Shown here: piece after piece, positions 1 through 7,698 of the stretch
Numbering within the stretch: the first letter of the stretch is position 1
How the letters are laid out: every line of letters starts with the position of its first letter
From: CAWEDP01 sp963807925
GTDB lineage: Bacteria; Acidobacteriota; Vicinamibacteria; Vicinamibacterales; CAVVIG01
Assembly: GCA_963807925.1 (NCBI GenBank)
Contig: CAWEDP010000001.1
Span: forward strand, 496,001 to 560,000
Reading direction: 5' to 3'
Length of the DNA stretch: 64,000 bases
The notes under the pieces: model-generated
Database searches by the model: none
What the model was told of the DNA's origin: nothing
Seen by the model: only the letters and a program-made list of their open reading frames with translations
Position numbers and translations under genes: made by a program

Positions 1-1454
1 TGATGGCTCCAGATGCGCTGGATCGGCACGACGAGTCCGGGCCTGGGATTGGCGTAGAACTTCGCGAGCCGCACCGCGCCGAGCGTGTTGAGGAAGCCGG
101 CCCCCTCGGTCAGCGGGTCGTACCCGCCATGGATTTCCGACGTGTACTGAAGGATGGCCTTCACCAGGTTCGGGGTGAGGCGGGGGTTGGCCTGCATCAT
201 CAAGGCGACGGTGCCGGAGACGACCGGCGCCGCCATGCTGGTGCCGGTCAGTGTCAGATACGGCGACGTGGCGGTGTTGAAGGCGCCAGGGACGAGATAG
301 CTGGCCTTCGATGCGAACAACGTACTGCCCGGCGCGGCCAGCGAGACGGTTCCTGAACCCGGCGCGACGAGATCCGGCTTGGCGGCCCAGTCGAGGAACG
401 TCGGCCCGCGCGAGCTGTAATCCGCCATGTTGTCGTCGCGGCGTGTCAGCGTGCCCTGGGTGCTGGATGCGCCGACGGTCAAGGTCCAGGGGGCGTTCCC
501 TGGCGCCGTAATGCCGCCGTAGAGCGGCTCGCCGTTCGCGTTCCTGCCCAGATTGCCCGCCGCGGCGACCACGACAATCCCCTGAGCGGTGAGGGCGCGA
601 ACGGCAAGCGTCAGCGGATCGGTCCAGTACGATTCGCGGATTGCCGCGCCCACCGACAGGTTGACCACACGGATGTTGTACGCGCGCGCGTTCCCGGCCA
701 CCCAGTCGAGCGCCGCGATGATGGAGCCAATCGTGCCGCGCCCCTGATCGTCGAGCACCTTCAGCGACACGATGGATGCCTCGGGCGCGATGCCGGCCTT
801 TTCGCCGTTCGAATCGTAGCCGTTGCCGGCGATGGTGCCGGCGACATGCGTCCCGTGACCGTTGTCGTCGTACGGCAGGGTACGGCCGCCGACGAAATCG
901 ACGAACCTGACGAGGCGCTGGTCTCCGTACGGATAGGACCGGGACCCGCCTGTGCGCGTCAGGTCGTCGTGGAAGGTCGTGATGCCGGAATCGATGACCG
1001 CGACCGTCACCCCCCGTCCGGTGAGCCCGAGCCTGTCCTGCGCGATCCGGGCGCCAACCGTCACGGCCGTCCGGTAGTTGTGGAGCATCGCCGGACGGTT
1101 GTCGTGGATCGAGACGACCGCGCCGCTCGCCGCGAGCTGCTGCAATTGCGAGCTCGGCACGTCGTCGAGTTGCACGGCGTTGATCACGCCGAGCGCACGT
1201 GCCCGCGCGTATCGCTGAAACTGCGGCGGCAGCGTGGCGCCGGCCGCCACCCTCACCAGAAGGCTGCTGCGTTGTTCGGACGTCGATCGCGACCTTGTCG
1301 CGACGACCGCGTCCATCTTGTAGGGGCGGGCGAAGGCGTTCGGCCGGCCGGGCGACGCCTTGGCCTGCTGAGCGAAAACGCTGGTCGGCAAGAGGGCCGT
1401 GAGGAGGCTCGCCAGCGCGAATGCGCGCCGGGGGCTTCGAGTTGGATTTGACAT
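1..1454 (-). CDS. Secreted subtilisin-like serine protease (S8), 3' end outside window
   Basis: The minus-strand frame opens with ATG at 1454-1452 and runs off the left edge without a stop, so about 484 residues are visible. The N-terminus has basic residues, a hydrophobic stretch and an Ala-Gln cleavage-like site near residue 28, indicating export. The S8 catalytic triad is complete: Asp155 in AVIDSGI, His200 in HGTHVAGT and Ser406 in GTSMAAP. The oxyanion Asn lies in AAAGNLG. Residues 30-130 probably form an inhibitory propeptide. This should be an extracytoplasmic endopeptidase. The C-terminus cannot be judged. It is the only gene before a 400-bp gap, so it probably has its own promoter there. 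Confidence 0.93.
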   Translation of the reverse strand, partial: MSNPTRSPRRAFALASLLTALLPTSVFAQQAKASPGRPNAFARPYKMDAVVATRSRSTSEQRSSLLVRVAAGATLPPQFQRYARARALGVINAVQLDDVPSSQLQQLAASGAVVSIHDNRPAMLHNYRTAVTVGARIAQDRLGLTGRGVTVAVIDSGITTFHDDLTRTGGSRSYPYGDQRLVRFVDFVGGRTLPYDDNGHGTHVAGTIAGNGYDSNGEKAGIAPEASIVSLKVLDDQGRGTIGSIIAALDWVAGNARAYNIRVVNLSVGAAIRESYWTDPLTLAVRALTAQGIVVVAAAGNLGRNANGEPLYGGITAPGNAPWTLTVGASSTQGTLTRRDDNMADYSSRGPTFLDWAAKPDLVAPGSGTVSLAAPGSTLFASKASYLVPGAFNTATSPYLTLTGTSMAAPVVSGTVALMMQANPRLTPNLVKAILQYTSEIHGGYDPLTEGAGFLNTLGAVRLAKFYANPRPGLVVPIQRIWSH

Positions 1455-1856
1455 AGATAGAGGAACCTGAGCAAGGGAGACGCCGTCCGCTCTCATTCCG
1501 ATGCTCATCTCCTAAACATCTGAAGGACAGCCACTTACGCACGACGGCTGGGAGGCCGTTCTTCTCGCGCGGGCTTGATGGGTGTGCCACAACGGCACAT
1601 GCGCACACCAGGCCTGGGCCGGAATCAGTCTGTAAGCTGCTGTGAGCGAAGGTCTTCCACCTCGTGCGTCTCAATATGGCCATGAAGGCCCGAAATGGAA
1701 CTCACGTTACAGGAGAAAGAAACGAGCGTTCACAAACGAACAGAGCCCCCAATAGAAGCTTTCGGCTTCAGAGGAATGCAGCTGCAGGTCCGACAGACGC
1801 CCCCGGCGCGCTGGGAAGAGCGGCGGGGAGAACCGCCAAAGGTGTCGGGAGTCGAT
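1455..1856. other. Intergenic gap with a small inverted repeat
   Basis: There is no convincing gene here; short open frames lack conserved features. Around 1584-1601 the sequence holds a small hairpin (GTGCC, five-base loop, GGCAC) inside a GTGTG/CACAC context. This could be an operator or the promoter-proximal region of the protease, which is transcribed leftward from 1454. It also receives the end of the leftward hydrolase gene at 1857. Confidence 0.4.
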
Positions 1857-2888
1857 TCAGTGGCGGCCGGCGGTGCGCGGCTGGGTGAGGTTGGCGCCGA
1901 ACAAGGCCCAGACTCGCGTCCACGCGTCCCGCTGCTCGGGTGAATTCTCCGGTTGCCAGGTGGATCGGTCGACGCGGCGATCGAACAGGTGGCCGCCGCG
2001 CGGGTTCTCGTAAACCCGTGTTTCGGCGAGCTGAGGCTTGCGCGCGCGCAGCGCATCGACGAGCTGCATGCTCTCCTCGATGTTGACGTCGTCGTCGTTG
2101 GTGACGACGCCGACAAACAGCGGGATCTGTAGCCGATCGACGCCGTAGACCGGCGACCGATCCTTGTAAACCTGGCGCTTCTCGGACGGCGGTCCGCCGA
2201 AGCGGTTCTGCGGATCGATCAGCTGCCGCTGCCGCTCGATGCCCTTCCAGGCGAGCCGCTGAAAGAGGTTGGTCACCGGCACCATCGCGACGGCGGCCTT
2301 GAACAGCGTGGGGTTGCGGAAGATCGCGAGCAGCGTGATGAGCCCGCCGTGGCTCCAGCCGATGATGCCGACGCGATCGGGATCGACCGTGGGATATCGT
2401 GTGGACACCACGTCGACCGCCGACACGACGTCGTCGACCTCGGCGCCGCCGTAGTCGATAGCGTCGTAGAACGCCTGACCGTATCCGATGCCTCCACGGT
2501 ACTCCGGCGCGATGACGACGTATCCGTTCGCCGTCGCTTCCCGGATGAATGGAATGTAGTGCTCGTAGAGATGTCCGCGGATGTCCTCGTGGACCCACAC
2601 CAGCGCCGGGTGCTGCCTGTCGGCGCGCACGTCGAGCGGTTGGAACACGAACGCCGGAATGTCGAGATCGCCCGCCCGGCTGCGGTAGCTGATCTTCTCC
2701 ATCGTCATGTAGCCCGCGCTCGCGAGTCGCCAGGTCCGATCGGTCTCGGCCTGCTCGCGTGCCTGGCGATCGAAGTCGGGGGACGGGGGGGCCTGAACCG
2801 TGGAGGAGCCGATGAGTCCGCTGGAGGTCGCAACGGCGGCAGCGACGAGGAGGATGCAGAGTCGCGTGGCGACGCGGGGAACTCGCAT
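1857..2888 (-). CDS. Secreted S9-type alpha/beta hydrolase (dipeptidyl-peptidase-like)
   Basis: This 343-residue protein has a hydrophobic N-terminal export signal over residues 1-32. Residues 95-330 form an alpha/beta-hydrolase fold of prolyl-oligopeptidase type. The nucleophile elbow is GWSHGG with Ser179. A plausible acid lies in the VVTNDDDVN segment and the catalytic His in GGHLFD near the C-terminus. No beta-propeller domain is present, so it is shorter than true S9 peptidases of about 650-700 residues and resembles stand-alone S9 catalytic domains. It probably cleaves peptides or esters in the periplasm. It begins 9 bp after the upstream 72-residue gene ends, so the two are likely cotranscribed. 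Confidence 0.85.
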   Translation of the reverse strand: MRVPRVATRLCILLVAAAVATSSGLIGSSTVQAPPSPDFDRQAREQAETDRTWRLASAGYMTMEKISYRSRAGDLDIPAFVFQPLDVRADRQHPALVWVHEDIRGHLYEHYIPFIREATANGYVVIAPEYRGGIGYGQAFYDAIDYGGAEVDDVVSAVDVVSTRYPTVDPDRVGIIGWSHGGLITLLAIFRNPTLFKAAVAMVPVTNLFQRLAWKGIERQRQLIDPQNRFGGPPSEKRQVYKDRSPVYGVDRLQIPLFVGVVTNDDDVNIEESMQLVDALRARKPQLAETRVYENPRGGHLFDRRVDRSTWQPENSPEQRDAWTRVWALFGANLTQPRTAGRH

Positions 2889-2897
2889 CCCCCGATC

Positions 2898-3116
2898 CTA
2901 TCCTGCCGAACTCGTCCCGGCGCGGCGATGGGCGCGGTTCAGCCAGTCCGTCAGCAGCCGTGCGGCTTCGTCGGGCGTGCGGCCGTAGAAAGGCATCAGC
3001 GCCGTCTGCACGCCAGGAAGCCGGGCGATGCAGGCGCGCCATCGGTTCTGATCGACAGGCGCCACCTCTATGAGATACGGACGCCCGGCGATGGATTCCT
3101 CGAAGCGATGTGTCAC
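2898..3116 (-). CDS. Small conserved-looking protein of unknown function
   Basis: The open frame reaches 3305, but its first part reads like non-coding sequence. The natural start is probably the GTG at 3116, giving about 72 residues that begin VTHRFEESIAGRPYLIEV. The protein is soluble, with a beta-rich first half (IEVAPVDQNRWRACIARLPG) and an alpha-helical end. No known domain is recognised. It lies directly upstream of the S9 hydrolase on the same strand. The start is uncertain because no clear Shine-Dalgarno is visible. Confidence 0.5.
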   Translation of the reverse strand: MTHRFEESIAGRPYLIEVAPVDQNRWRACIARLPGVQTALMPFYGRTPDEAARLLTDWLNRAHRRAGTSSAG

Positions 3117-3289
3117 AGGTGGCACGAAGGTCCCGCGCAGCTTGATGTTGGTGGTCGATTGAGCGCGTGCATTCTGGCGCGGCGGGCGCACGTGATCAAG
3201 CGAAGACAATGACGAAAACGCATCCACACTGCCGAAGGCGGGGCTGATTCCGCAGATCTCTCGCGGGAAAAAATCGTGGTGTCGGTTCG

Positions 3290-3329
3290 TCCACAGCTTT
3301 TTCACGGGCCATCAACAGTTTTTCAACAG
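3290..3329. repeat. Three TCCACAG/TCAACAG repeats in an intergenic gap
   Basis: The gap 3117-3400 holds TCCACAG at 3290-3296, TCAACAG at 3312-3318 and TCAACAG at 3323-3329, each next to a T-rich run. The core resembles part of a DnaA box (TTATCCACA), but none is a full match. The rest of the gap shows no gene and should contain promoters for the divergent genes on either side. Confidence 0.35.
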
Positions 3330-3400
3330 GACGGCATGGCCTCGAGGATCGAGCGCAATCTTGACGATCGATCCGACCGGCATTTACGCTTGACTCTTCG

Positions 3401-4780
3401 ATGACATGGCGGCGGTACGGCCTCGCTCTGGCGGCGTTTCTCGCCGCCGTGCACGTTCGTCCGGCAGCAGCCGACGACGCGACGCTTCTCCGCGTCTTCC
3501 TGCAGGACGGCACGTCGCTCGTCAGCTACGGCGAGTTCGCGCGCGTGGCGGACCGCGTCGTCTTTTCGTTGCTGGTGGCCAATGCGCCGGAGCCGCAGCT
3601 GCAACTCGTCAATATCGCGGCTGGACAGGTCGACTGGGCCCGGACCAACCAATACGCCGATCGGGCGCGCCGGGCACGGTACGTGGCGACGCAGGCCGAG
3701 AACGATTACGTCCTGCTGAGCAACACGGTCAGCAAGACGCTCACCGACGTCGCCTTTGCGACCGATCCCGCCGAGCGGCTGGCGATCGTCGAGCGCGCGC
3801 GACGAATGCTCGCCGAGTGGCCGCAGGCGCACTTCAACTACAAGGCGGCCGAGGTGCGGCAGCTGCTCAACATGCTGGACGAGACGATCGCCGACCTGCG
3901 CGCCTCGGCCGGCGGCAGCCGCTTCGATTTGAGCCTGGTCGCCGTGGCCGATCCGCCGCCGTCAAGCGAGCCGATCCTGCCGCCTCCGACCGCCGTCGAG
4001 TCGCTCGACGGCCTGTTGACGGTCGCGCGGATTGCCGAGTCGGCGAGCGAGCGCGAATTGCTGCTGGCGACAGTGCTGAAGCGGCTGGACGAAGACGGAT
4101 CGCTCCCCACGGGCTGGGCCGACGCGACCCGCGCCACGACCCGGACCGCGCTCGACGGCGAGCGGCGGACCGATCGGGCCTATCAGGCGATGATTCGGCG
4201 GGTGACGCTCCAGGCCGATACCCGGGCGCGTGCGGCCGACGTTCGTGGCGTCGAGCAGGCGCTCGCGACGCTGCGGCGGAGCGACGTGGTGCTCGGCCAG
4301 CGGCGACCGGAATCGATCAGTGCGGGGCTCCGGGCGATTGAGGATCGGCTCGACGCGGCGCGCCGGCTGCGGCTCGCGCGCGATCGATGGATCGCGCGGC
4401 TGCCCGAACTGCGGCGCTACCGTGCCGCCGTTCAATCGTCGCTGTCGATTCTGGCCGGCATGGTCGGTCCGCTCGACGACATCAAGGAGCTGAGCGGATC
4501 GAGCGAGGCCGCGCTGGCGCTCGTGCGCCACCGGGCCGCCCGGTTGACGACCTCCATCGCGCAGGTCGATGCGCCGGAGGAGACACGCGCGGCGCACGCG
4601 CTGCTCGTCAGCGCGGCCCAGATGGCGGACGCGGCGGCGGAGCTGCGCAGCGAAGCGACCGCTTCAGGCGACGCCGCTCGCGCGTGGGACGCCTCGTCGG
4701 CCGCGGCCGCCGCCCTCATGCTCGGGGCGAAAGCGCGAGCGGACATCCAGGCGTTCCTTCGCGAGCCGCAACTCCAGTGA
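3401..4780 (+). CDS. Exported helical protein of unknown function
   Basis: The 459-residue protein has a signal peptide in residues 1-24 (basic, then an Ala/Leu core, then VRPAAADD). The next segment reads LLRVFLQDGTSLVSYGEFARVADRVVFS, suggesting a small beta unit that could bind or polymerise. The remaining 350 residues are Ala/Arg/Leu-rich helices, probably partly coiled coil. There is no enzymatic motif, and I do not recognise the family. Its stop overlaps the GTG start of addB by GTGA at 4777-4780, so the genes are translationally coupled although one product is exported and the other acts on DNA in the cytoplasm. Confidence 0.75.
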   Translation: MTWRRYGLALAAFLAAVHVRPAAADDATLLRVFLQDGTSLVSYGEFARVADRVVFSLLVANAPEPQLQLVNIAAGQVDWARTNQYADRARRARYVATQAENDYVLLSNTVSKTLTDVAFATDPAERLAIVERARRMLAEWPQAHFNYKAAEVRQLLNMLDETIADLRASAGGSRFDLSLVAVADPPPSSEPILPPPTAVESLDGLLTVARIAESASERELLLATVLKRLDEDGSLPTGWADATRATTRTALDGERRTDRAYQAMIRRVTLQADTRARAADVRGVEQALATLRRSDVVLGQRRPESISAGLRAIEDRLDAARRLRLARDRWIARLPELRRYRAAVQSSLSILAGMVGPLDDIKELSGSSEAALALVRHRAARLTTSIAQVDAPEETRAAHALLVSAAQMADAAAELRSEATASGDAARAWDASSAAAAALMLGAKARADIQAFLREPQLQ

Positions 4781-7698
4781 TTACTCCGCGCCGGACGCGA
4801 CTGCTCAGGGTTCGCGGCCTGCACGCCTTTCGCCAGGCCATCGTCGACGCGGTGCACAAGGCGGACGGTCCCCGAGCGGTGGTCGTTCCGACGACGGGCG
4901 CCGCCGTGCAGCTTCGACGCGCCCTGGGCCGGGACGACGAGGGGCTCGTCACCCGTGACGCACTCTACGATTGCCTGCTGGCGCGACTCAGTATTCCCCC
5001 CCGGCGGCTGACGGCCTTCGAACGCGAGGCGATCGCGCGGACCGCCGCGCGCCAGGCGCGCGCGCAACTGGTGGAAGGGCGTGACGACGGGGCGGTGGAT
5101 GCCGGTACAACGAAAGGCACCACCGCGGGCGGCCAGGATCGAGCGGGCGCCGTGGCGGCGATGCTTCGGTTCTACGACCAGCTCCGCCGCCAGCGACAGT
5201 CGGTCGCGCGCTTCGAAGAGCTGTTGCGGCAAGCGCTGGAGCGCGATGCGGAGTTCGATCGGGGCGCCAGCCGCATGCTGTGGCAGACGCGGTTTCTGGC
5301 GGCGGCGTTTTGTGCCTACGAGGAGCGCGTCGAGGCATCCGGCGCGTGCGACGAGCACACGCTGCGCGGCCGCCTGGCGATCGATTCCTCGCCGTCGCCC
5401 CTTCGGGCCGTCATCGTGACCGTCGGGGACTGGATTGCCGATCCCGGCGGACTCTATCCGGCGGATTTCGATCTGTTGACGCGCGTTCCCGGCCTCGAGG
5501 CCCTCGACATCGTTGCTACCGAGGCGGTCCTCGGGTCGGGCTTCCATGAGCGCATTCACCAGTGGCTGCCCGGCCTCGAAGAGGTTGACGTCGGGGACAC
5601 CTCGTCTGTGGGGCCGCGGCTCGTGGTGCCGGCGGATGCCAGCCCACGTTGGTGGTTCACGGCGCGCGATCGCGAGGAGGAGCTCATCGACATCGTCCGG
5701 CGCACCGCCCCGGAGGTCCTTCGCCGTTCGGCGATCGTCTACAAGCGGCCGCTGCCGTATCTGTACCTTGCCGGCGAAGTGTTCGGCAGCGCGCGGATCC
5801 CGTTTCGAACGTCGGACACGGTGCCGCTCGCCGCCGAGCCGGCCGCGGCCGCGCTCGATCTCGTGCTCGACGTCGTCACGTCGTCGTTCACGAGAGCGGC
5901 AATCGTCGCGCTGCTCCGGTCTCCGCACTTCGGTTGGGCAGGCGGAGCGGCCCTGCCGCGCGAACCCGTCGCAGCCCTCGATCGCGCGCTCGCCAAGGCC
6001 CGATATCTTGGCGGCGTCGATCACCTGTCCCGTCTGAGGTTCGATTGGGAATCGGCGGGTGATCACGCCGCCGCGCTGCCGGCGCTCAGAGTGGCGATCG
6101 ACGTGGCGCGGGAGCTCTCGCCACTCCGAGAGCTGGCGCCGCTGTCATCTCACCTCGAACGGATCCTGTCGTTTCTCGACCTGCGGCGGCCGGCGGAGGA
6201 TCGCGACCTCACCGAGCGCGAACGGCGCGCGCGCGCAGCCGTCGTCGCGACGCTCGAGGCGCTGGCGTCGGCGGCCCGGATGCACGACCGGGCGCCGATG
6301 GACGTCCACGCCGCCGCGACGCTGGTACGGCGATCGATTGAAGAGCAGACCTTCGCCGCCGCACCAAACGCGGACGCCGAGGCGGCACTGTGGCTCGGCG
6401 ACGATCAGGCGGCGCGCTACGGCGAGTTCGACGGGTTGACCATCGTGGGGCTTGTCGAAGGCGAGTGGCCCGAACCGCCCCAGCACAACATCTTCTTCGG
6501 GCCCTCGTTGCTCAGCGCCCTCGGATGGCCCTCTGAAAAGGATTCGCGGGCAGGGGCGGAAGCCCGGTTTCTCGATCTGGTCGGGTCGCCATCCGACCAC
6601 GTGACGCTCTCGACCATCACGCTCGAGAACGAGGCGCTCGTGGAAGCGGCCGCGGTCCTGGACCAAGTGCCGCGCGCGGGGTTGTCAGCCCTACCCATGG
6701 ACCGCCCGATGGCCGGCCGCGTGCTTCTCGAAGAGGCGCTTTCCATCGATCCGCCGCTGCTCGCGTCGGTCGATCCCGACGTGCGGACGTGGGCCGAAGC
6801 ACGGCTCGCGCGCTCGCCGGCCGCCGACGCGATATTCCACGGGCAGGCGGGGCCGGTGTCGCGCACCTGGTCGGTCAGCGCGATCGAGACGTATCTGGAC
6901 TGTCCGTTCAAGTTCTTCGCGCGCCACGTTCTCCGGCTGCAGGAGGAACCCGAGGACGAGGAGGTGATGGACCCGAGGCGGCAGGGCGAGCTCGTGCACG
7001 GGGTGTTCGAGGAATTCTTCCGCCGCTGGCAGGCGCGTGGACGTCGCGCCGTCACGCCGCGCAACCTCGAGGACGCGCGCGCGATGTTCGCGGAAGTGGT
7101 CGAAGACTGCCTCGAGGGCCTGCCGGAGACCGAAGCGGGGCTCGAGCGCACCCGGCTGATCGGATCGCCGGCCGCAGCGGGCCTCGGCGATGCCGTGCTG
7201 CGCATGGAAGCCGAGCGGCCCGTGGACGTGGTCGAGCGGCTGCTCGAGCAGAAGCTCGAGGGCCGGTTCACCTTCGAGACGGCTGCCGGACCGCGCGCGA
7301 TCGAGCTTCGCGGCAAGGCCGACCGGATCGATCTGCTGGACGATGGCACGTTCAGGTTGATCGACTACAAGCTTGGCAACGCCCCGAACAGAAGACGAGC
7401 GCTGCAGTTGCCGATCTACGGCCTTTGCGCAGAGCAGGCGCTGGCCGGGCGGGCCGGCCGCGAGTGGTCGCTGAGCGAGGCGGCATATCTGGCGTTCAAA
7501 GGCCCGAGGCGCGTCGTCCCGCTGTTTTCCTCGCCGGGCGATCGCGAACGCGTGCTGAGCGACGCGCAACAGCGGCTCGCCGACGCCGTCGACGCAATCG
7601 ATCGGGGCGACTTTCCGCCGCACCCGGCGGACATCTACCGGTGCGAGACGTGCGAGTACAGCGCCGTCTGCCGCAAGGATTACGTCGGCGATGTCTGA
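4777..7698 (+). CDS. addB: AddB-type recombination nuclease subunit
   Basis: The GTG at 4777 gives 973 residues. The C-terminal third is a RecB-family PD-(D/E)XK nuclease: GELVHGVFEEFF, then ELRGKADRID, FRLIDYKLG and QLPIYGL, which carry the expected Asp and Lys of the active site. Cys709 (YLDCPFKFF) with Cys956, Cys959 and Cys965 (CX2CX5C) matches the Fe-S staple typical of AddB. The N-terminal half is an inactivated UvrD-like helicase: no GxGKT Walker A motif is visible where VVPTTGAAVQ stands, as in RexB-type proteins. With AddA it should process double-strand DNA ends for RecA loading. It overlaps addA by 8 bp. Confidence 0.9.
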   Translation: MITPRRTRLLRVRGLHAFRQAIVDAVHKADGPRAVVVPTTGAAVQLRRALGRDDEGLVTRDALYDCLLARLSIPPRRLTAFEREAIARTAARQARAQLVEGRDDGAVDAGTTKGTTAGGQDRAGAVAAMLRFYDQLRRQRQSVARFEELLRQALERDAEFDRGASRMLWQTRFLAAAFCAYEERVEASGACDEHTLRGRLAIDSSPSPLRAVIVTVGDWIADPGGLYPADFDLLTRVPGLEALDIVATEAVLGSGFHERIHQWLPGLEEVDVGDTSSVGPRLVVPADASPRWWFTARDREEELIDIVRRTAPEVLRRSAIVYKRPLPYLYLAGEVFGSARIPFRTSDTVPLAAEPAAAALDLVLDVVTSSFTRAAIVALLRSPHFGWAGGAALPREPVAALDRALAKARYLGGVDHLSRLRFDWESAGDHAAALPALRVAIDVARELSPLRELAPLSSHLERILSFLDLRRPAEDRDLTERERRARAAVVATLEALASAARMHDRAPMDVHAAATLVRRSIEEQTFAAAPNADAEAALWLGDDQAARYGEFDGLTIVGLVEGEWPEPPQHNIFFGPSLLSALGWPSEKDSRAGAEARFLDLVGSPSDHVTLSTITLENEALVEAAAVLDQVPRAGLSALPMDRPMAGRVLLEEALSIDPPLLASVDPDVRTWAEARLARSPAADAIFHGQAGPVSRTWSVSAIETYLDCPFKFFARHVLRLQEEPEDEEVMDPRRQGELVHGVFEEFFRRWQARGRRAVTPRNLEDARAMFAEVVEDCLEGLPETEAGLERTRLIGSPAAAGLGDAVLRMEAERPVDVVERLLEQKLEGRFTFETAAGPRAIELRGKADRIDLLDDGTFRLIDYKLGNAPNRRRALQLPIYGLCAEQALAGRAGREWSLSEAAYLAFKGPRRVVPLFSSPGDRERVLSDAQQRLADAVDAIDRGDFPPHPADIYRCETCEYSAVCRKDYVGDV

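Noticed and set aside
3280..3335. Possible replication origin from DnaA-box-like repeats
   Set aside because: None of the three repeats is a full TTATCCACA match, and no dnaA, dnaN, gyrB, rpmH or parAB gene lies nearby.
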